Shown in pieces: positions 16,374 to 26,019 of a stretch of DNA of 51,708 nucleotides. Position 1 is the first letter of the stretch. Every line of letters begins with the position of its first letter. The translations under genes were made by a program, and so were the position numbers. The stretch lies in NCBI RefSeq assembly GCF_025060895.1, contig NZ_JANZKV010000020.1:1-51708 (forward strand). The letters are read 5' to 3'. The DNA is from Stieleria sedimenti (GTDB lineage: Bacteria; Planctomycetota; Planctomycetia; Pirellulales; Pirellulaceae). The notes under the pieces were generated by a model, which had not been told where the DNA came from, made no database searches, and worked only from the letters and a program-made list of their open reading frames with translations.

Positions 16374-19079
16374 ATGACCATGAGGACCATCGTCGTTATC
16401 ATCTTGATCCCGTTGTGGATCCTCTCACCGCTCGTCGCCAACGATGACGTCAGCGAAGGTGAGAAACTGTTTGCGTTGCATGTCAAACCGCTGATCGCCG
16501 AGAAGTGCTTGGCGTGTCACGGCGCGGAACCCGATGACATCCAAGGTGGGCTGGACCTGCGAACGCGAGAAACCTTGATCGCCGGCGGCGACTCGTTCGA
16601 GGCTGAAGTGCTGATCCCCGGCAAGGGGAACGAAAGCTACCTTTACCGGACCGCCAGCCGATCGGAGGAAGGCTATGAAATGCCTCCCAAGGAAGCCGAC
16701 CAGCTGACCGAAGCTCAAGCGTGGTGGATACGTGATTGGATCGATGCCGGAGCGCCTTGGCCCGATGAGCAACGTACCGCAATGATTCAGCAGCGATACG
16801 CCGAAGGTGAGCAGGTGGCGACGTCCAAGGCGTTGTCGGAGGATTGGCAGAACCGACGTTACCAGCCTCAGAAGCTGTGGGCGTATCGGCCGCTGCAGCC
16901 CGTCTCGGTGCCCGCCGGCAAACACCCGGTCGACTGGTTCATCGACGAGAAACTGACCGCGGCAGGACTCGCGCCCGCGCCACCAGCCCCGGCCGGTGAA
17001 TTGGTGCGGCGGATGAGCTTTGGTTTGACGGGGCTGCCGCCGTCACCGGAGGACGTCAAACACTTTACCCGCGAGTATGCCAAGGACCGCGAAAACGCCG
17101 TGCGGACGCTCGCGCAGCAATTGATGGCGTCGCCGCACTACGGCGAACAGTTCGGCCTGCGTTGGTTGGACGTCGTCCGTTACGCAGACACTGCCGGATT
17201 TGCAAACGACTACAGTCGCCCCAACGCCTGGCGTTACCGTGACTATGTGGTCCGCGCGTTCAACGACGACCAACCCTACGACGTGTTCATCCGACAACAG
17301 ATCGCCGGAGATGAGATTGACCCCGATGATCCAGAGAATCTGATCGCGACGGGTTTCTTGCGGATGGGGCCGTGGGAACAGACCGGCATGAGTGTGTTCA
17401 AGGAAACACGTCAGCAATGGCTCGACGACATCACCGATTCGGTCGGCCAAACGTTTCTCGCACACGCCTTGCAGTGTGCCAAGTGCCACGATCATAAATT
17501 CGATCCCGTGCCGACACGCGACTACTACAGCATGATGGCGGTGTTTTCCACGACCCAGTTCGCCGAGCGCGACGCACCCTTCCTGGACGTGGAAAACAAA
17601 GCGGGTTTCGAAGCGTCCGACGATTGGGTCCAAGCCAAAGTCGACGCCTACCAGCAACAGAAAAAGGAACTCAATCAGAAAGTCGCCCAGGCACGGAAGC
17701 AGGAAACCGGCGACGCGAAGGTCGGCGACAACGGGCTGGATCCCGGCGACGAAGCCTCGTTGGCAAGAATGTCGAAGAACATCGCGCGCCACAGCTGGGA
17801 ACTCGACCGCACCCGGCCGATCGCGTTTGCCGTTTACACCGGTAAGACGATCCAACGCAACAACGTCGGCAATCGGATCGAGTTGCCCGAGAACCCTTGG
17901 GGCAAGGGGCAACTCGAAACCGACGCGATCTTGGCCGGCGGCAATGTCTATTCACCGACCGACCCAGTGCAACCGGGACCACTCAGTGCCGCGGTCGCAC
18001 TCGGTCAGATGCAGCCCCCTTCGTTTCCCGCCGGCAAGGGGAAACGCCGCTTGGCGTTGGCTCAGTGGATCGCCGCCGAGGACAATCCGTTGACCGCCCG
18101 CGTGATCGTCAATCGTGTCTGGTCGTGGCACTTCGGCAAAGGACTGGCCGGCAACCCGAATAACTTCGGCGGCACCGGAGCCCTGCCGACACACCCACAG
18201 TTGCTCGATCACTTGGCACGCCGGTTCATGGATCAGGGGTGGAGCATCAAGAAGCTCAATGAGCTGATCGTCACTTCCCAAGCCTATCGCCGCAGCAGCC
18301 GTCATCCGCAGCCACAACGCCAAGCCGCTCTGGATCCGAAAGGGAATCTTTACGCCTCCTTCCTGCCGCGTCGCTTGACCGCCGAAGAGATCCGCGATGC
18401 CATGCTGGTCGCCAGCGGTGAACTCAATCGCAGCGTCGGCGGGGTTCCGGCGCGACCGGACGTGAACCTGGAAGTCGCGTTCCAACCACGGCAAATCATG
18501 GGCGGGGCGGCCTCGGTTTATGAACCCGATCCGACTCCCAGGCAACGCAACCGCCGCAGCCTGTACGCCGAAAAGATCCGTGGGTTGCGGGATCCGTTCC
18601 TCGAATCCTTCAACCAGCCGGGACCGGACAAATCGTGTGAGTTGCGGGAGACGTCGACGGTCGCACCCCAGGCGTTGACGCTGCTCAATTCCGAAGAGGT
18701 CTTCGACCGATCGATCGCGTTCGCCAAACGGTTGGTCGATCAACAGCTCGACGATGAAACGACAATCGATCGTGCCTTCCAATGGGCGCTGGGACGATCG
18801 CCGACGGCTGAGGAACGTGCGCTTTGTCTCGTTCAATGGAACGACGCGATCGCTGAAGAATCGTCGCGGTCCTATCAAGCCAGAACCTGGCCAGATCGGA
18901 TTGAGCGAACGGTGATGGCGGAAAAAACGGGGCAACCCTACGACTTCATCGAAACCATGCCGGCGTACACCCATTACCAACCGGACCTTCAACCCGCCGA
19001 CGTCGACGCGAAAACGCGCGGACTGGCGCACGTCTGTTTGGTGATTTTTAATCTCAACGAATTTGCCTACCTGGATTGA
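16374..19079 (+). CDS. Planctomycete cytochrome c / DUF1549 / DUF1553 protein
   Basis: A 901-residue exported protein. A signal peptide occupies residues 1-22 (RTIVVIILIPLWILSPLVA). The PSCyt1 domain follows directly with haem motif C45-L-A-C-H49. DUF1549 spans roughly 180-400 and contains the second CxxCH (C368-A-K-C-H372) followed by DHKFDPVPTRDYY. DUF1553 covers about 560-880, with NPLTARVIVNRVWSWHFGKGL. A charged, Q/K-rich helix (about 420-450) separates the last two domains. Unlike the paralogue at 11918 it lacks an N-terminal jelly-roll. The start is the ATG at 16374; the second ATG two codons on is equally possible. It forms an operon with the DUF1501 gene whose ATG lies 2 bp after its stop. 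Confidence 0.9.
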   Translation: MTMRTIVVIILIPLWILSPLVANDDVSEGEKLFALHVKPLIAEKCLACHGAEPDDIQGGLDLRTRETLIAGGDSFEAEVLIPGKGNESYLYRTASRSEEGYEMPPKEADQLTEAQAWWIRDWIDAGAPWPDEQRTAMIQQRYAEGEQVATSKALSEDWQNRRYQPQKLWAYRPLQPVSVPAGKHPVDWFIDEKLTAAGLAPAPPAPAGELVRRMSFGLTGLPPSPEDVKHFTREYAKDRENAVRTLAQQLMASPHYGEQFGLRWLDVVRYADTAGFANDYSRPNAWRYRDYVVRAFNDDQPYDVFIRQQIAGDEIDPDDPENLIATGFLRMGPWEQTGMSVFKETRQQWLDDITDSVGQTFLAHALQCAKCHDHKFDPVPTRDYYSMMAVFSTTQFAERDAPFLDVENKAGFEASDDWVQAKVDAYQQQKKELNQKVAQARKQETGDAKVGDNGLDPGDEASLARMSKNIARHSWELDRTRPIAFAVYTGKTIQRNNVGNRIELPENPWGKGQLETDAILAGGNVYSPTDPVQPGPLSAAVALGQMQPPSFPAGKGKRRLALAQWIAAEDNPLTARVIVNRVWSWHFGKGLAGNPNNFGGTGALPTHPQLLDHLARRFMDQGWSIKKLNELIVTSQAYRRSSRHPQPQRQAALDPKGNLYASFLPRRLTAEEIRDAMLVASGELNRSVGGVPARPDVNLEVAFQPRQIMGGAASVYEPDPTPRQRNRRSLYAEKIRGLRDPFLESFNQPGPDKSCELRETSTVAPQALTLLNSEEVFDRSIAFAKRLVDQQLDDETTIDRAFQWALGRSPTAEERALCLVQWNDAIAEESSRSYQARTWPDRIERTVMAEKTGQPYDFIETMPAYTHYQPDLQPADVDAKTRGLAHVCLVIFNLNEFAYLD

Positions 19080-19081
19080 TC

Positions 19082-20479
19082 ATGGCTGCTCACCCTCCAC
19101 ATCGACTGGCGATGCCGACCCGCCGCGAAGCGTTGTATGGCCTCGGCGCGGGGCTCGGTTCGGTCGCGCTGACGTCACTCTTGCAAGCCGACGAGTCGGG
19201 ACAGACTCATCATCCGGCCAAGGCCAAACGCTGCATCTTTTTGATGATGGAAGGCGGGCCGTCGCATCTGGACACGTTCGACCCGAAGCCCGAACTGACC
19301 AAACAGCATCTCAAAGCGTTTACCCGCAGCGGCGAGATGGAAAGTGCAATGTCGTCGGGAAAACGCTACTTCGTCAAAAGCCCCTTCGAATTCACCAAAG
19401 CAGGCGAGTGTGGAGCAGACATTTGCACCGAGTGGAAACACTTGAGCCAAATGGTCGATGACATCTGTTTCTATCGCGGGGCGCAGGTCGAATCGGTCAA
19501 TCACCCGACGGCTTGCTACCAGCTCAATACCGGCAATCAGTTCGGCGGCGATCCCGGAATCGGCGCCTGGGTGACGTACGGTCTGGGCACGATGAACGAG
19601 AACCTGCCGGGGTTTGTGGTCTTGCCGCGGTCGAGTTATCCGCAGGGCGGTGCGGGAAACTGGTCCAACGGGTTTCTGCCCGCCAGGTTTCAAGGCACGC
19701 CGCTCCGCCCCGAAGGCAGTCCGATTCTGAATTTGAACCCGCCGGCAGCGGTGTCGCCCCAGCGGCAGCGCGAGAATCTTGATCTGCTGGGGCAACTCAA
19801 CCGCCAACACCTCGCCTCACGTCCCGGCCGGGGTGAGTTAGAAGCGCGAATCGCCAGCTATGAACTGGCCTACCGGATGCAGACCGAAGTCCCCGGCGTG
19901 CTGGATTTGGACGGGGAGTCCCAAGCGACGCTCGACGCCTACGGTGTGGGGGAAGCGGCGACAGACGCCTTTGCACGAAAATGTTTGTTGGCTCGGCGGT
20001 TGGTTGAAAGCGGTGTGCGTTTTGTTCAAGCCTATGCCGGCAACTGGGATAGCCACGACTACATCGAAAAAGCCCACGGGGCGTTGATCCGCTCGGTCGA
20101 CAAACCGATCGCGGCGCTGTTGCGCGATCTAAAGCAACGCGACATGCTCAAGGACACATTGGTGATCTGGTGCGGCGAATTCGGACGGACACCCGACAAC
20201 GGATTGCGCGGCGGGGGGCAGTCCTATGGCCGCGATCACAACGCCAAGGCGATGGCGATGTGGTTCGCCGGCGGCGGAACCAACGCCGGACACACGATCG
20301 GGGCCACCGATGAGATCGGTGCCAACGCGGTCGAGTGCGTGCATCACATTCGCGACGTGCACGTCACGCTGTTGCATCTGCTCGGCCTGGACGACAACCG
20401 GCTGACCTACTTCCACGCCGGCCGCCACAAACAACTCTCCCAATTCGGCGGCCAGCTGATCAAGGAACTGCTGGGTTAA
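19082..20479 (+). CDS. DUF1501 family protein
   Basis: A 465-residue DUF1501 protein, the downstream partner of the cytochrome/DUF1549 gene, starting 2 bp after its stop. The N-terminus (PTRREALYGLGAGLGSVALTSLL) is a twin-arginine-like signal. The core strand FLMMEGGPSHLDTFDPKPEL, the NWDSHDYIEKAH region and VIWCGEFGRTPDNG match the paralogue at 10512, so both operons encode the same pair of activities on different substrates or in different conditions. The sequence GGGQSYGRDHNAKAMAMWFAGGG near the C-terminus is typical of the family. Role unknown. Confidence 0.88.
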   Translation: MAAHPPHRLAMPTRREALYGLGAGLGSVALTSLLQADESGQTHHPAKAKRCIFLMMEGGPSHLDTFDPKPELTKQHLKAFTRSGEMESAMSSGKRYFVKSPFEFTKAGECGADICTEWKHLSQMVDDICFYRGAQVESVNHPTACYQLNTGNQFGGDPGIGAWVTYGLGTMNENLPGFVVLPRSSYPQGGAGNWSNGFLPARFQGTPLRPEGSPILNLNPPAAVSPQRQRENLDLLGQLNRQHLASRPGRGELEARIASYELAYRMQTEVPGVLDLDGESQATLDAYGVGEAATDAFARKCLLARRLVESGVRFVQAYAGNWDSHDYIEKAHGALIRSVDKPIAALLRDLKQRDMLKDTLVIWCGEFGRTPDNGLRGGGQSYGRDHNAKAMAMWFAGGGTNAGHTIGATDEIGANAVECVHHIRDVHVTLLHLLGLDDNRLTYFHAGRHKQLSQFGGQLIKELLG

Positions 20480-20666
20480 TTCAAAAAGGGGAAAGGGGTT
20501 TTATTGAAAAGGGGAAAGGGGTTTTATTTTGTCCTCGTTGGGGTTCCCGACGAATAGTATCAGCCTCCACCTGGCAGAACTCTTCATTTTTTGACCAGCA
20601 AATCTTTTGACCAATTCCCCGTCGTCCAACGGACGCACCATTTTTCTGCCCTTGTTCCGCAGAGCC
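20480..20666. repeat. Intergenic region with a direct repeat of a G/A-rich motif
   Basis: The motif AAAAGGGGAAAGGGGTTTTAT occurs twice in tandem at about 20484-20526, just after the DUF1501 stop. It could influence 3' end formation. The remaining sequence up to the convergent sulfatase gene shows nothing recognisable. Confidence 0.6.
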
Positions 20667-22559
20667 TCACCAGCCGTTCAGTTCGGCGATGCGGCCGAAG
20701 ATCCCGATGCCGTATTTGCCTTGACGCGTTCTGCCCTGGTCGATGTACTTCTTGATCAGCGGAAGAGCGGGCTCGCCGATCCAGTCGATGACGTTTTCGA
20801 GCATCGTTTCGTTGTTTGTCCCTTTGAACAGCAATGCATCCAGGCAGGCGAGCCCCTTGTCCGTGTGGCCGAGATTGATCAGCGTCCAGGCGGCCATCAT
20901 GCGGACTTCATGGGCGTCGTCTTGTAGAGCTTGCTTCAGCTCAGCCGCGGCGGGGCGGGCGTCGTCGCCCAGCAGGTGGATTCCGACGACCGCCCACCAA
21001 CGCATCGCTTCGTCAGAATCGGCCATTTGTTTGACAAACGTTTGCAACTGGTCTTTGTCCCGGGCGAGCGCCACGTCGGCGGCGTCCAGGTATTTTTCCA
21101 ACGGGTACAGCGATTCGTCACGCACCATTGCGTAGAGCGTCATGTCGTTGGCCGCGGCGCGACGTTCACGCATTTTTTCGGGCATCAATCCCGAGTCACG
21201 CAGCTCCAATTGTTTTTCCCGCAGCGCCTGCTTCAGCTCGGCAATCTTTCGCTGATGCTCGGGCGCGTCGATCAAGTTGTGGACGTTGTCGAAATCGGCC
21301 TCGGTGTCATAAAACTCTTCGGAGACACGTGGACGGAAGAATCGTCCGGTGATCGCGTCGGTCTTGCCTTCGCGGTGGTGCTGTTCCCAGGCGGGGGTCA
21401 GCGGTGCTTTCCACAGATACGCCAGGTGTTGTCCGGCGGATGCGTAGGGCATGTAGTTTTTGTGATAGGCGAACCGCTCGTCTCGCATCAACCGGACGTT
21501 GTCCAACCGTTCGTCGGCGCGCTCGCGAAAACCGAGGTGATACCTCGGCGCCGATTCGGTGCCGTCGCCCAAGAAAATCGTTCCCTGAAATTGTTCTGGG
21601 ATTTCGGCACCGGCCAGACTGAGCCAGGTTTTGGGCATGTCGACAAAACTGACGATCCGATCGACCGTCATGCCGGGTTTTTCTGCCGGATAAAGCTGCT
21701 TCCATTTCTCCGGAATCCTGACGACCAGCGGGCAATGCACACCGCTGGAATAAAGAAACCGTTTGCTCCGCGCCATCACGCCGCCGTGGTCGGAGTTGTA
21801 GATGACGATCGTGTCTTCGTAGAGGCCGTCATTTTTAAGCGCATCGATCGTGTCTTGAACCTTGCGATCCATGTTCTCGACCGCATCGGCGTACTTCGCG
21901 TAGTTCTTGCGGATGACGGGCAGATCCGGATGGTAGGAAAACAGCTTCATCTTTGCCGGATCGTTCTTGGTGTTTTCGACGTCGCCGTGGGCGCGACTTT
22001 CGTGGCTGTCACCGATGTTGACGACGGCAAAGAACGGCTGTCCGGGATTGCGATGTTTCCAACCGTACTGTGACTTGCCCTTGGCGCCCTTGAAGTCCCA
22101 GCACTCTTTGTCGCCACGACCACCGATGTTGTAATCCGTCTTGCCCGGGTTGGACGTGTGATAGCCGGCCTGGCGTAACAGGTCGGGATAGTATTTGATC
22201 TTATCGTGCGGGATCTCATTTCGGCTGCGCATCGGCTGGGTGCCGTTGGAGATCGCGTACATGCCGGTGATCCAGCACGATCGCGTCGGAGCGCAGACGG
22301 CGGCGTTGTCAAAGCAATGCGTGTAGCGAAATCCTTCTTTGGCCAGTTGGTCGATCGCCGGCGTCTGCGCGTTGGTGCCGCCGTAGCAGCTGACCCAGGA
22401 GATGCCGTTGTCCTCGCTGGTGATCCACAAGATGTTAGGCCGCTCCGCTGCCCCAGCGACATCGCCGACGCCCGCGATCGTCAGCAAGCAGGCGAACAAG
22501 ATGGCCCAGGGTGATCTGGTGGAAAAATGATTGAGCGAATGAAAGCGAATCGAAGACAA
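20667..22559 (-). CDS. Exported sulfatase (arylsulfatase type)
   Basis: A 630-residue sulfatase that hydrolyses sulfate esters, probably of marine sulfated polysaccharides. A signal peptide covers about residues 1-37 (ILFACLLTIAGVGDVAGA). The formylglycine site is C89-A-P-T-R93, followed by SCWITGMYA. The metal-binding residues of RPNILWITSEDNG and the YNSDHGGVMAR segment are in place. Residues beyond about 480 form a helical C-terminal extension with HEAT-like repeats (VVGIHLLGDDARPAAAELKQAL), seen in some planctomycete sulfatases. The start is a TTG at 22559 with AGGAA 7 nt upstream; there is no ATG near the signal peptide. Maturation needs a formylglycine-generating enzyme encoded elsewhere. 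Confidence 0.92.
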   Translation of the reverse strand: MSSIRFHSLNHFSTRSPWAILFACLLTIAGVGDVAGAAERPNILWITSEDNGISWVSCYGGTNAQTPAIDQLAKEGFRYTHCFDNAAVCAPTRSCWITGMYAISNGTQPMRSRNEIPHDKIKYYPDLLRQAGYHTSNPGKTDYNIGGRGDKECWDFKGAKGKSQYGWKHRNPGQPFFAVVNIGDSHESRAHGDVENTKNDPAKMKLFSYHPDLPVIRKNYAKYADAVENMDRKVQDTIDALKNDGLYEDTIVIYNSDHGGVMARSKRFLYSSGVHCPLVVRIPEKWKQLYPAEKPGMTVDRIVSFVDMPKTWLSLAGAEIPEQFQGTIFLGDGTESAPRYHLGFRERADERLDNVRLMRDERFAYHKNYMPYASAGQHLAYLWKAPLTPAWEQHHREGKTDAITGRFFRPRVSEEFYDTEADFDNVHNLIDAPEHQRKIAELKQALREKQLELRDSGLMPEKMRERRAAANDMTLYAMVRDESLYPLEKYLDAADVALARDKDQLQTFVKQMADSDEAMRWWAVVGIHLLGDDARPAAAELKQALQDDAHEVRMMAAWTLINLGHTDKGLACLDALLFKGTNNETMLENVIDWIGEPALPLIKKYIDQGRTRQGKYGIGIFGRIAELNGW

Positions 22560-23102
22560 GGCGGGGTTCCTGTGTGGGGGAGAACGGTGCGGCGTGCGGT
22601 CTTGAGAGGCCCCGCATTGTCACCGAAGCCCATTCGCCCGTCAACAAAACACGGAAGGTCTCATGCCGGCATTCCGCGTTCTCAGTCGGGCGACGTGGCC
22701 CGTCCGGAGTTCGTCGGTGCGCCGTGGCGTTTTCAACGTCGGTCGTGGCCACCGACGCGCGCCGGCATCGCCGGTTCGGCATAGAGATTGGTCCAACCGA
22801 AGCGCCGAAAGGAATCGCGGTCGATAGGACCAATCGGACAGATGGGACCCATACGTCCTATGTGTCCTATTGGTCCCATTGCACGATCGTTGCCCCGGAC
22901 GGCAAGCTTCAAGCAAAACCTTCGGCGCGGCGGTTGCATCGACCGAGGCGAGTTGAATGGAATTGTTGACTGCAAGTTGTTGCGAAATCTGGGACCAGAG
23001 GGGGCGAAGTGTGCGTTCCAACGCAGAAACTGTAGCGGCGTCTCGACCGAATCGTCGGCACAACTCGGCTTCGTCCAGGTGACTGGTCGGAGGGATGTAA
23101 CA
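22560..23102. other. 540-bp intergenic region with GGACC/GGTCC short repeats
   Basis: No plausible gene is seen between the sulfatase start and the hypE stop. Positions 22827-22879 are a run of imperfect 7-9 bp motifs (GGACCAAT, GGACAGAT, GGACCCAT, GTCCTAT, GGTCCCAT). ATGGGACC at 22842 and GGTCCCAT at 22872 form an inverted pair. Confidence 0.5.
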
Positions 23103-24215
23103 TCAACAGATCCGCGGCAGCTGCTCACCGATCGCGGTGACGACCACTCGTGACGCTCCGATCGCGGTCGTGGCAACGACGACTCCGGGGTGTTCGGCCA
23201 CGACGCGGCCGATGATCGCTGCGTCGGATCCGTGCTTGTCGGATCGGATCGCGGTCAAGACCGCGACCGCAAATTCCGCCGGCACCATGCAGACCAATTT
23301 GCCTTCGTTGGCCACCAACAGCGGGTCGAAACCCAAAATCTCGCAGGCCGATTGGACGATCGGGTGGATCGGTACTCGGGTTTCTTCGATCACGATCCCG
23401 CACTCGCTCGATGCCGCGATTTCGGTCAAGGATGCGGCAAGCCCGCCACGGGTCGGATCGCGCAGCACGTGGACGTCGGGGCAAACCCGGAGGATCGCCG
23501 CAACCATCTCCGCCAACGGTGCCGAATCGCTTTGAATCTCCGCTTCGAACTCCAGCCCCTCGCGGACACTCATGATTGCCATCCCATGGTCTCCCAGTGT
23601 GCCGCTGAGGATCACGGCATCGCCGGGACGCGCGTTGTTGGGGGCGACGTCGATTCCGTCGGGCACGACCCCGACTCCGGCGGTGTTGATGTAACAGCCG
23701 TCACCGTGCCCTTGCTCAACGACTTTGGTATCACCGGTGATGACGGTCACCCCGGCGATGCGGGCGGCCGCGCCCATCGCGTCGGCGATGCGTTTGAGCT
23801 CGGCGATCGGAAAGCCTTCTTCGATGATGAACGCCGCACTCAAGTACAACGGTATCGCGCCGCTCATCGCCAGGTCGTTGACGGTCCCGTTGATCGCCAG
23901 ATCGCCGATCGATCCGCCCGGAAAAAACAGCGGCCGAACAACGTAAGAATCCGTCGACATCGCCAGACGTTGGCCGATCGCCTGGAGACTTGTGGCCTGG
24001 AAAACGGCGGAATCACCCAGCCGATTCAGATGATCGTTTTGAAACGCCGGCAGAAAGACATGCTCGACCAATTCGCCCGACAGTTTTCCTCCCCCGCCAT
24101 GGCCGAGCACGATCTTCGGGTAGTCTTGCAGCGGCACCGGACAAACCGCCCCGCCGAACTCGATCGGATGAGCAGTACTGTCATGCCTTCGTTTCTCGGG
24201 TTTGTCGTCCTCCAT
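23103..24215 (-). CDS. hypE: Hydrogenase maturation protein HypE
   Basis: HypE makes the cyanide ligands of the [NiFe] site: a carbamoyl group received from HypF on its C-terminal cysteine is dehydrated to thiocyanate. The 370-residue protein has the AIR-synthase-like N-terminal half (LGHGGGGKLSGELVEHVFLPAF, GDSAVF) and the ATP-binding DPTRGGLAASLTEIA segment. It ends in the family-defining tail PRIC, where the last residue is the acceptor cysteine. The ATG at 24215 overlaps the hypD stop (TGATG), so translation is coupled and HypD must be read first. The frame is open further upstream, but that part lies within hypD. Confidence 0.94.
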   Translation of the reverse strand: MEDDKPEKRRHDSTAHPIEFGGAVCPVPLQDYPKIVLGHGGGGKLSGELVEHVFLPAFQNDHLNRLGDSAVFQATSLQAIGQRLAMSTDSYVVRPLFFPGGSIGDLAINGTVNDLAMSGAIPLYLSAAFIIEEGFPIAELKRIADAMGAAARIAGVTVITGDTKVVEQGHGDGCYINTAGVGVVPDGIDVAPNNARPGDAVILSGTLGDHGMAIMSVREGLEFEAEIQSDSAPLAEMVAAILRVCPDVHVLRDPTRGGLAASLTEIAASSECGIVIEETRVPIHPIVQSACEILGFDPLLVANEGKLVCMVPAEFAVAVLTAIRSDKHGSDAAIIGRVVAEHPGVVVATTAIGASRVVVTAIGEQLPRIC

Positions 24216-25342
24216 CAAGCTTGCTCGGCCACATTCTTGTTGGGGGCTTCCAACGGCACCAAACGGCCGTAGTTGTAGTAGGCCGCGCAGGCGCCTTCGG
24301 CGGAAACCATCGTCGCGCCGAGCGGGCTTCGTGGGGTGCATTGAGTTCCAAAGGCGGCACACTGATTCGGTTTGATCGCCCCCTTGAGCACGTCGCCGGC
24401 ACGGCACAGCGACGACTCTTGCGTGCGGATGGTCGAAACATCGAACTTGGATTCCGCATCAAGTTGTCGATACGTGTCACGCAGACGCCAACCGCTCTGC
24501 GGGATCGATCCAATCCCACGCCAGTTTCGATCCGTCGTTTCGAACACTTCGTCCAGCAGCGTTTGTGCCGCCACGTTGCCTTGCTCGGACACGACACGGG
24601 GGTACGCGTTTTCGACCGAGGCGGATGCTGATTCCAACTGGGCGACGCAGCGGCGGATGCCTTCGAGCAAGTCCAGCGGTTCAAAGCCGGTGATCACGAT
24701 CGGAACCTTGTAACGATCGCAAAGGGGCCGATAGTGGTCAAACCCGGTCACCGAGCAAACGTGGCCGGCGGCGAGAAATGCATTGACGCGGTTTCCCGGT
24801 GAGTTCATGATCGTTTCGATCGCCGGTGGCACCAACACGTGCGAGACCAACGCGGAGAAGTTTTCGACACGTTGATCGTGGGCCAGCTTGACGGCCATGG
24901 CATTGGCGGGCGCCGTCGTTTCGAAGCCGATCGCCAGAAACACCACTTCACGATCAGGGTTCTCGCGAGCAATCTTGACGGCATCCAGCGGGGAATAGAC
25001 GACTCGCACGTCTCCGCCGTCCGCTTTGACATTGAATAAGTCACCTTCAGATCCGGGAACACGCAACATGTCACCGAAGGAACAAAAGATGACGTCGGGG
25101 CGGGATGCGATCGCCAGGGCTTTGTCGATCACGTCCAGCGGTGTCACACAGACGGGGCAGCCGGGACCATGAATCATTTCGACCAGGTTCGGCAGGATCT
25201 GGTCGATTCCGTTGCGGATGATCGAATGGGTTTGCCCGCCGCAAACTTCCATGATCGCCCAGGGCCGAGTCACCCGACGCGCAATTTCGCCGGCAAGGCG
25301 TTTGGCTTTTTCGCCATCGCGGTATTCGGTCAAGTGTTTCAT
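24215..25342 (-). CDS. hypD: Hydrogenase maturation protein HypD
   Basis: HypD, a [4Fe-4S] protein, is the scaffold with HypC on which the Fe(CN)2CO unit of [NiFe]-hydrogenase is built. The 375-residue protein carries the diagnostic motifs C34-GGQTH39 and GPGC62PVC65, both near the N-terminus, and the [15 protein letters not shown] segment. Cysteines toward the C-terminus ([17 protein letters not shown]) are the expected cluster ligands. The ATG at 25342 overlaps the hypC stop by ATGA. Its 3' end overlaps hypE. Confidence 0.95.
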   Translation of the reverse strand: MKHLTEYRDGEKAKRLAGEIARRVTRPWAIMEVCGGQTHSIIRNGIDQILPNLVEMIHGPGCPVCVTPLDVIDKALAIASRPDVIFCSFGDMLRVPGSEGDLFNVKADGGDVRVVYSPLDAVKIARENPDREVVFLAIGFETTAPANAMAVKLAHDQRVENFSALVSHVLVPPAIETIMNSPGNRVNAFLAAGHVCSVTGFDHYRPLCDRYKVPIVITGFEPLDLLEGIRRCVAQLESASASVENAYPRVVSEQGNVAAQTLLDEVFETTDRNWRGIGSIPQSGWRLRDTYRQLDAESKFDVSTIRTQESSLCRAGDVLKGAIKPNQCAAFGTQCTPRSPLGATMVSAEGACAAYYNYGRLVPLEAPNKNVAEQA

Positions 25343-25572
25343 GAATCAAGATGCTCCATGGCATCAAACGTTCGCAACGTCTCCTCCGCCGAGGCTTCGT
25401 CGATCTGGCTGATCGCAAACCCGGCGTGGACGATCGCGTAGTCCCCCACTTCGATGTCGGGCAGAAACGCCAAGCAGACCTCTTTGATGACGCCGCCGAA
25501 ATTGACTTTGCCCATCCGCATCTGGTTTTCGTCGAAGATCGATTCCACTTTTCCGGGCACAGCCAGGCACAT
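25339..25572 (-). CDS. hypC: Hydrogenase maturation chaperone HypC/HybG
   Basis: A 77-residue chaperone that binds the iron-ligand complex with HypD and delivers it to the hydrogenase large subunit. The N-terminus MCLAVPGKV is the family signature, with the essential Cys2 exposed after Met removal. The ATG at 25572 gives exactly this start; a TTG one codon upstream would spoil it. Its stop overlaps the hypD start (ATGA), making hypC-hypD-hypE one coupled unit. hypA and hypB are not in the window. Confidence 0.94.
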   Translation of the reverse strand: MCLAVPGKVESIFDENQMRMGKVNFGGVIKEVCLAFLPDIEVGDYAIVHAGFAISQIDEASAEETLRTFDAMEHLDS

Positions 25573-26013
25573 CAATTCACACCGTCGTTGAGGGGAGTTT
25601 ATGGGGTTGGTTGTCCTTCGTACCTCATCCGCATCGCCTCGTCCAGCATAGCGGTTTTTCGATGTGGCGGCGGTTCATTAGTCGTTTCCCTTGTTCCCCG
25701 GCTCCGCCCCACGCCGTGAACGGTTTTTTTGGCATGGGGCTTGCGTCCAATGTCACGTCCTTTGGCTCTAAAGGTGTTAGCGGAACGGCGCGAGCCGTCC
25801 GATCACGCTTCAAAAATACCGTGAAAGACCGGAGGGGTCGCGCCCTACCGCTAACAAATCGTTCACGGCGTAGGGCTCCGCCTGGGAACACACCGTCCAA
25901 GAGGCTCCCGCCTCCCGGCCACCATCGGTGGGTGGCGGGAGCTACACCGGCCGTGCGTTCCAAGGCAGAGCCCTGGAACGCGTTGACGAGTTGATGTGGG
26001 ATTGGCTTTCAGC
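25573..26013. other. Repeat-filled gap between hypC and hypF
   Basis: About 440 bp without a gene. It holds one 95-bp-family hairpin at 25776-25856. Next comes a composite of inverted G/C-rich motifs at 25861-25983 (GTAGGGCTCCGCCTGGGAAC against GTTCCAAGGCAGAGCCCTGG, and CTCCCGCCTCC against GGTGGCGGGAG). The palindrome that ends hypF begins at 25996. A hypC promoter should lie near 25573-25650, but I cannot define it. Confidence 0.5.
25776..25856 (+). repeat. Single copy of the 95-bp hairpin repeat
   Basis: Matches the array at 15911-16190 with a few substitutions (for example ATCACGCTTCAAAAATACC in the loop region). The pairing arms GCGCGAGCC and GG(G)TCGCGC are mostly kept. Confidence 0.82.
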
Positions 26014-26019
26014 CTATCC
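25996..26019. terminator. Palindrome carrying the hypF stop codon
   Basis: Arms GTGGGATTGGCT and AGCCTATCC flank TTC, an imperfect member of the family seen at 10494. The TAG at 26016-26014 on the minus strand is the hypF stop, and the preceding Gly codon is also from the repeat. Confidence 0.6.

Noticed and set aside
17952-19031. 359-codon minus-strand frame
   Set aside because: Shadow of the DUF1549/DUF1553 gene, without domain signatures.
22560-23102. Hidden gene or tRNA (including a selenocysteine tRNA) upstream of hyp genes
   Set aside because: No frame has a credible start with motifs, and I could not fold a cloverleaf. Only short GGACC-type repeats are visible.
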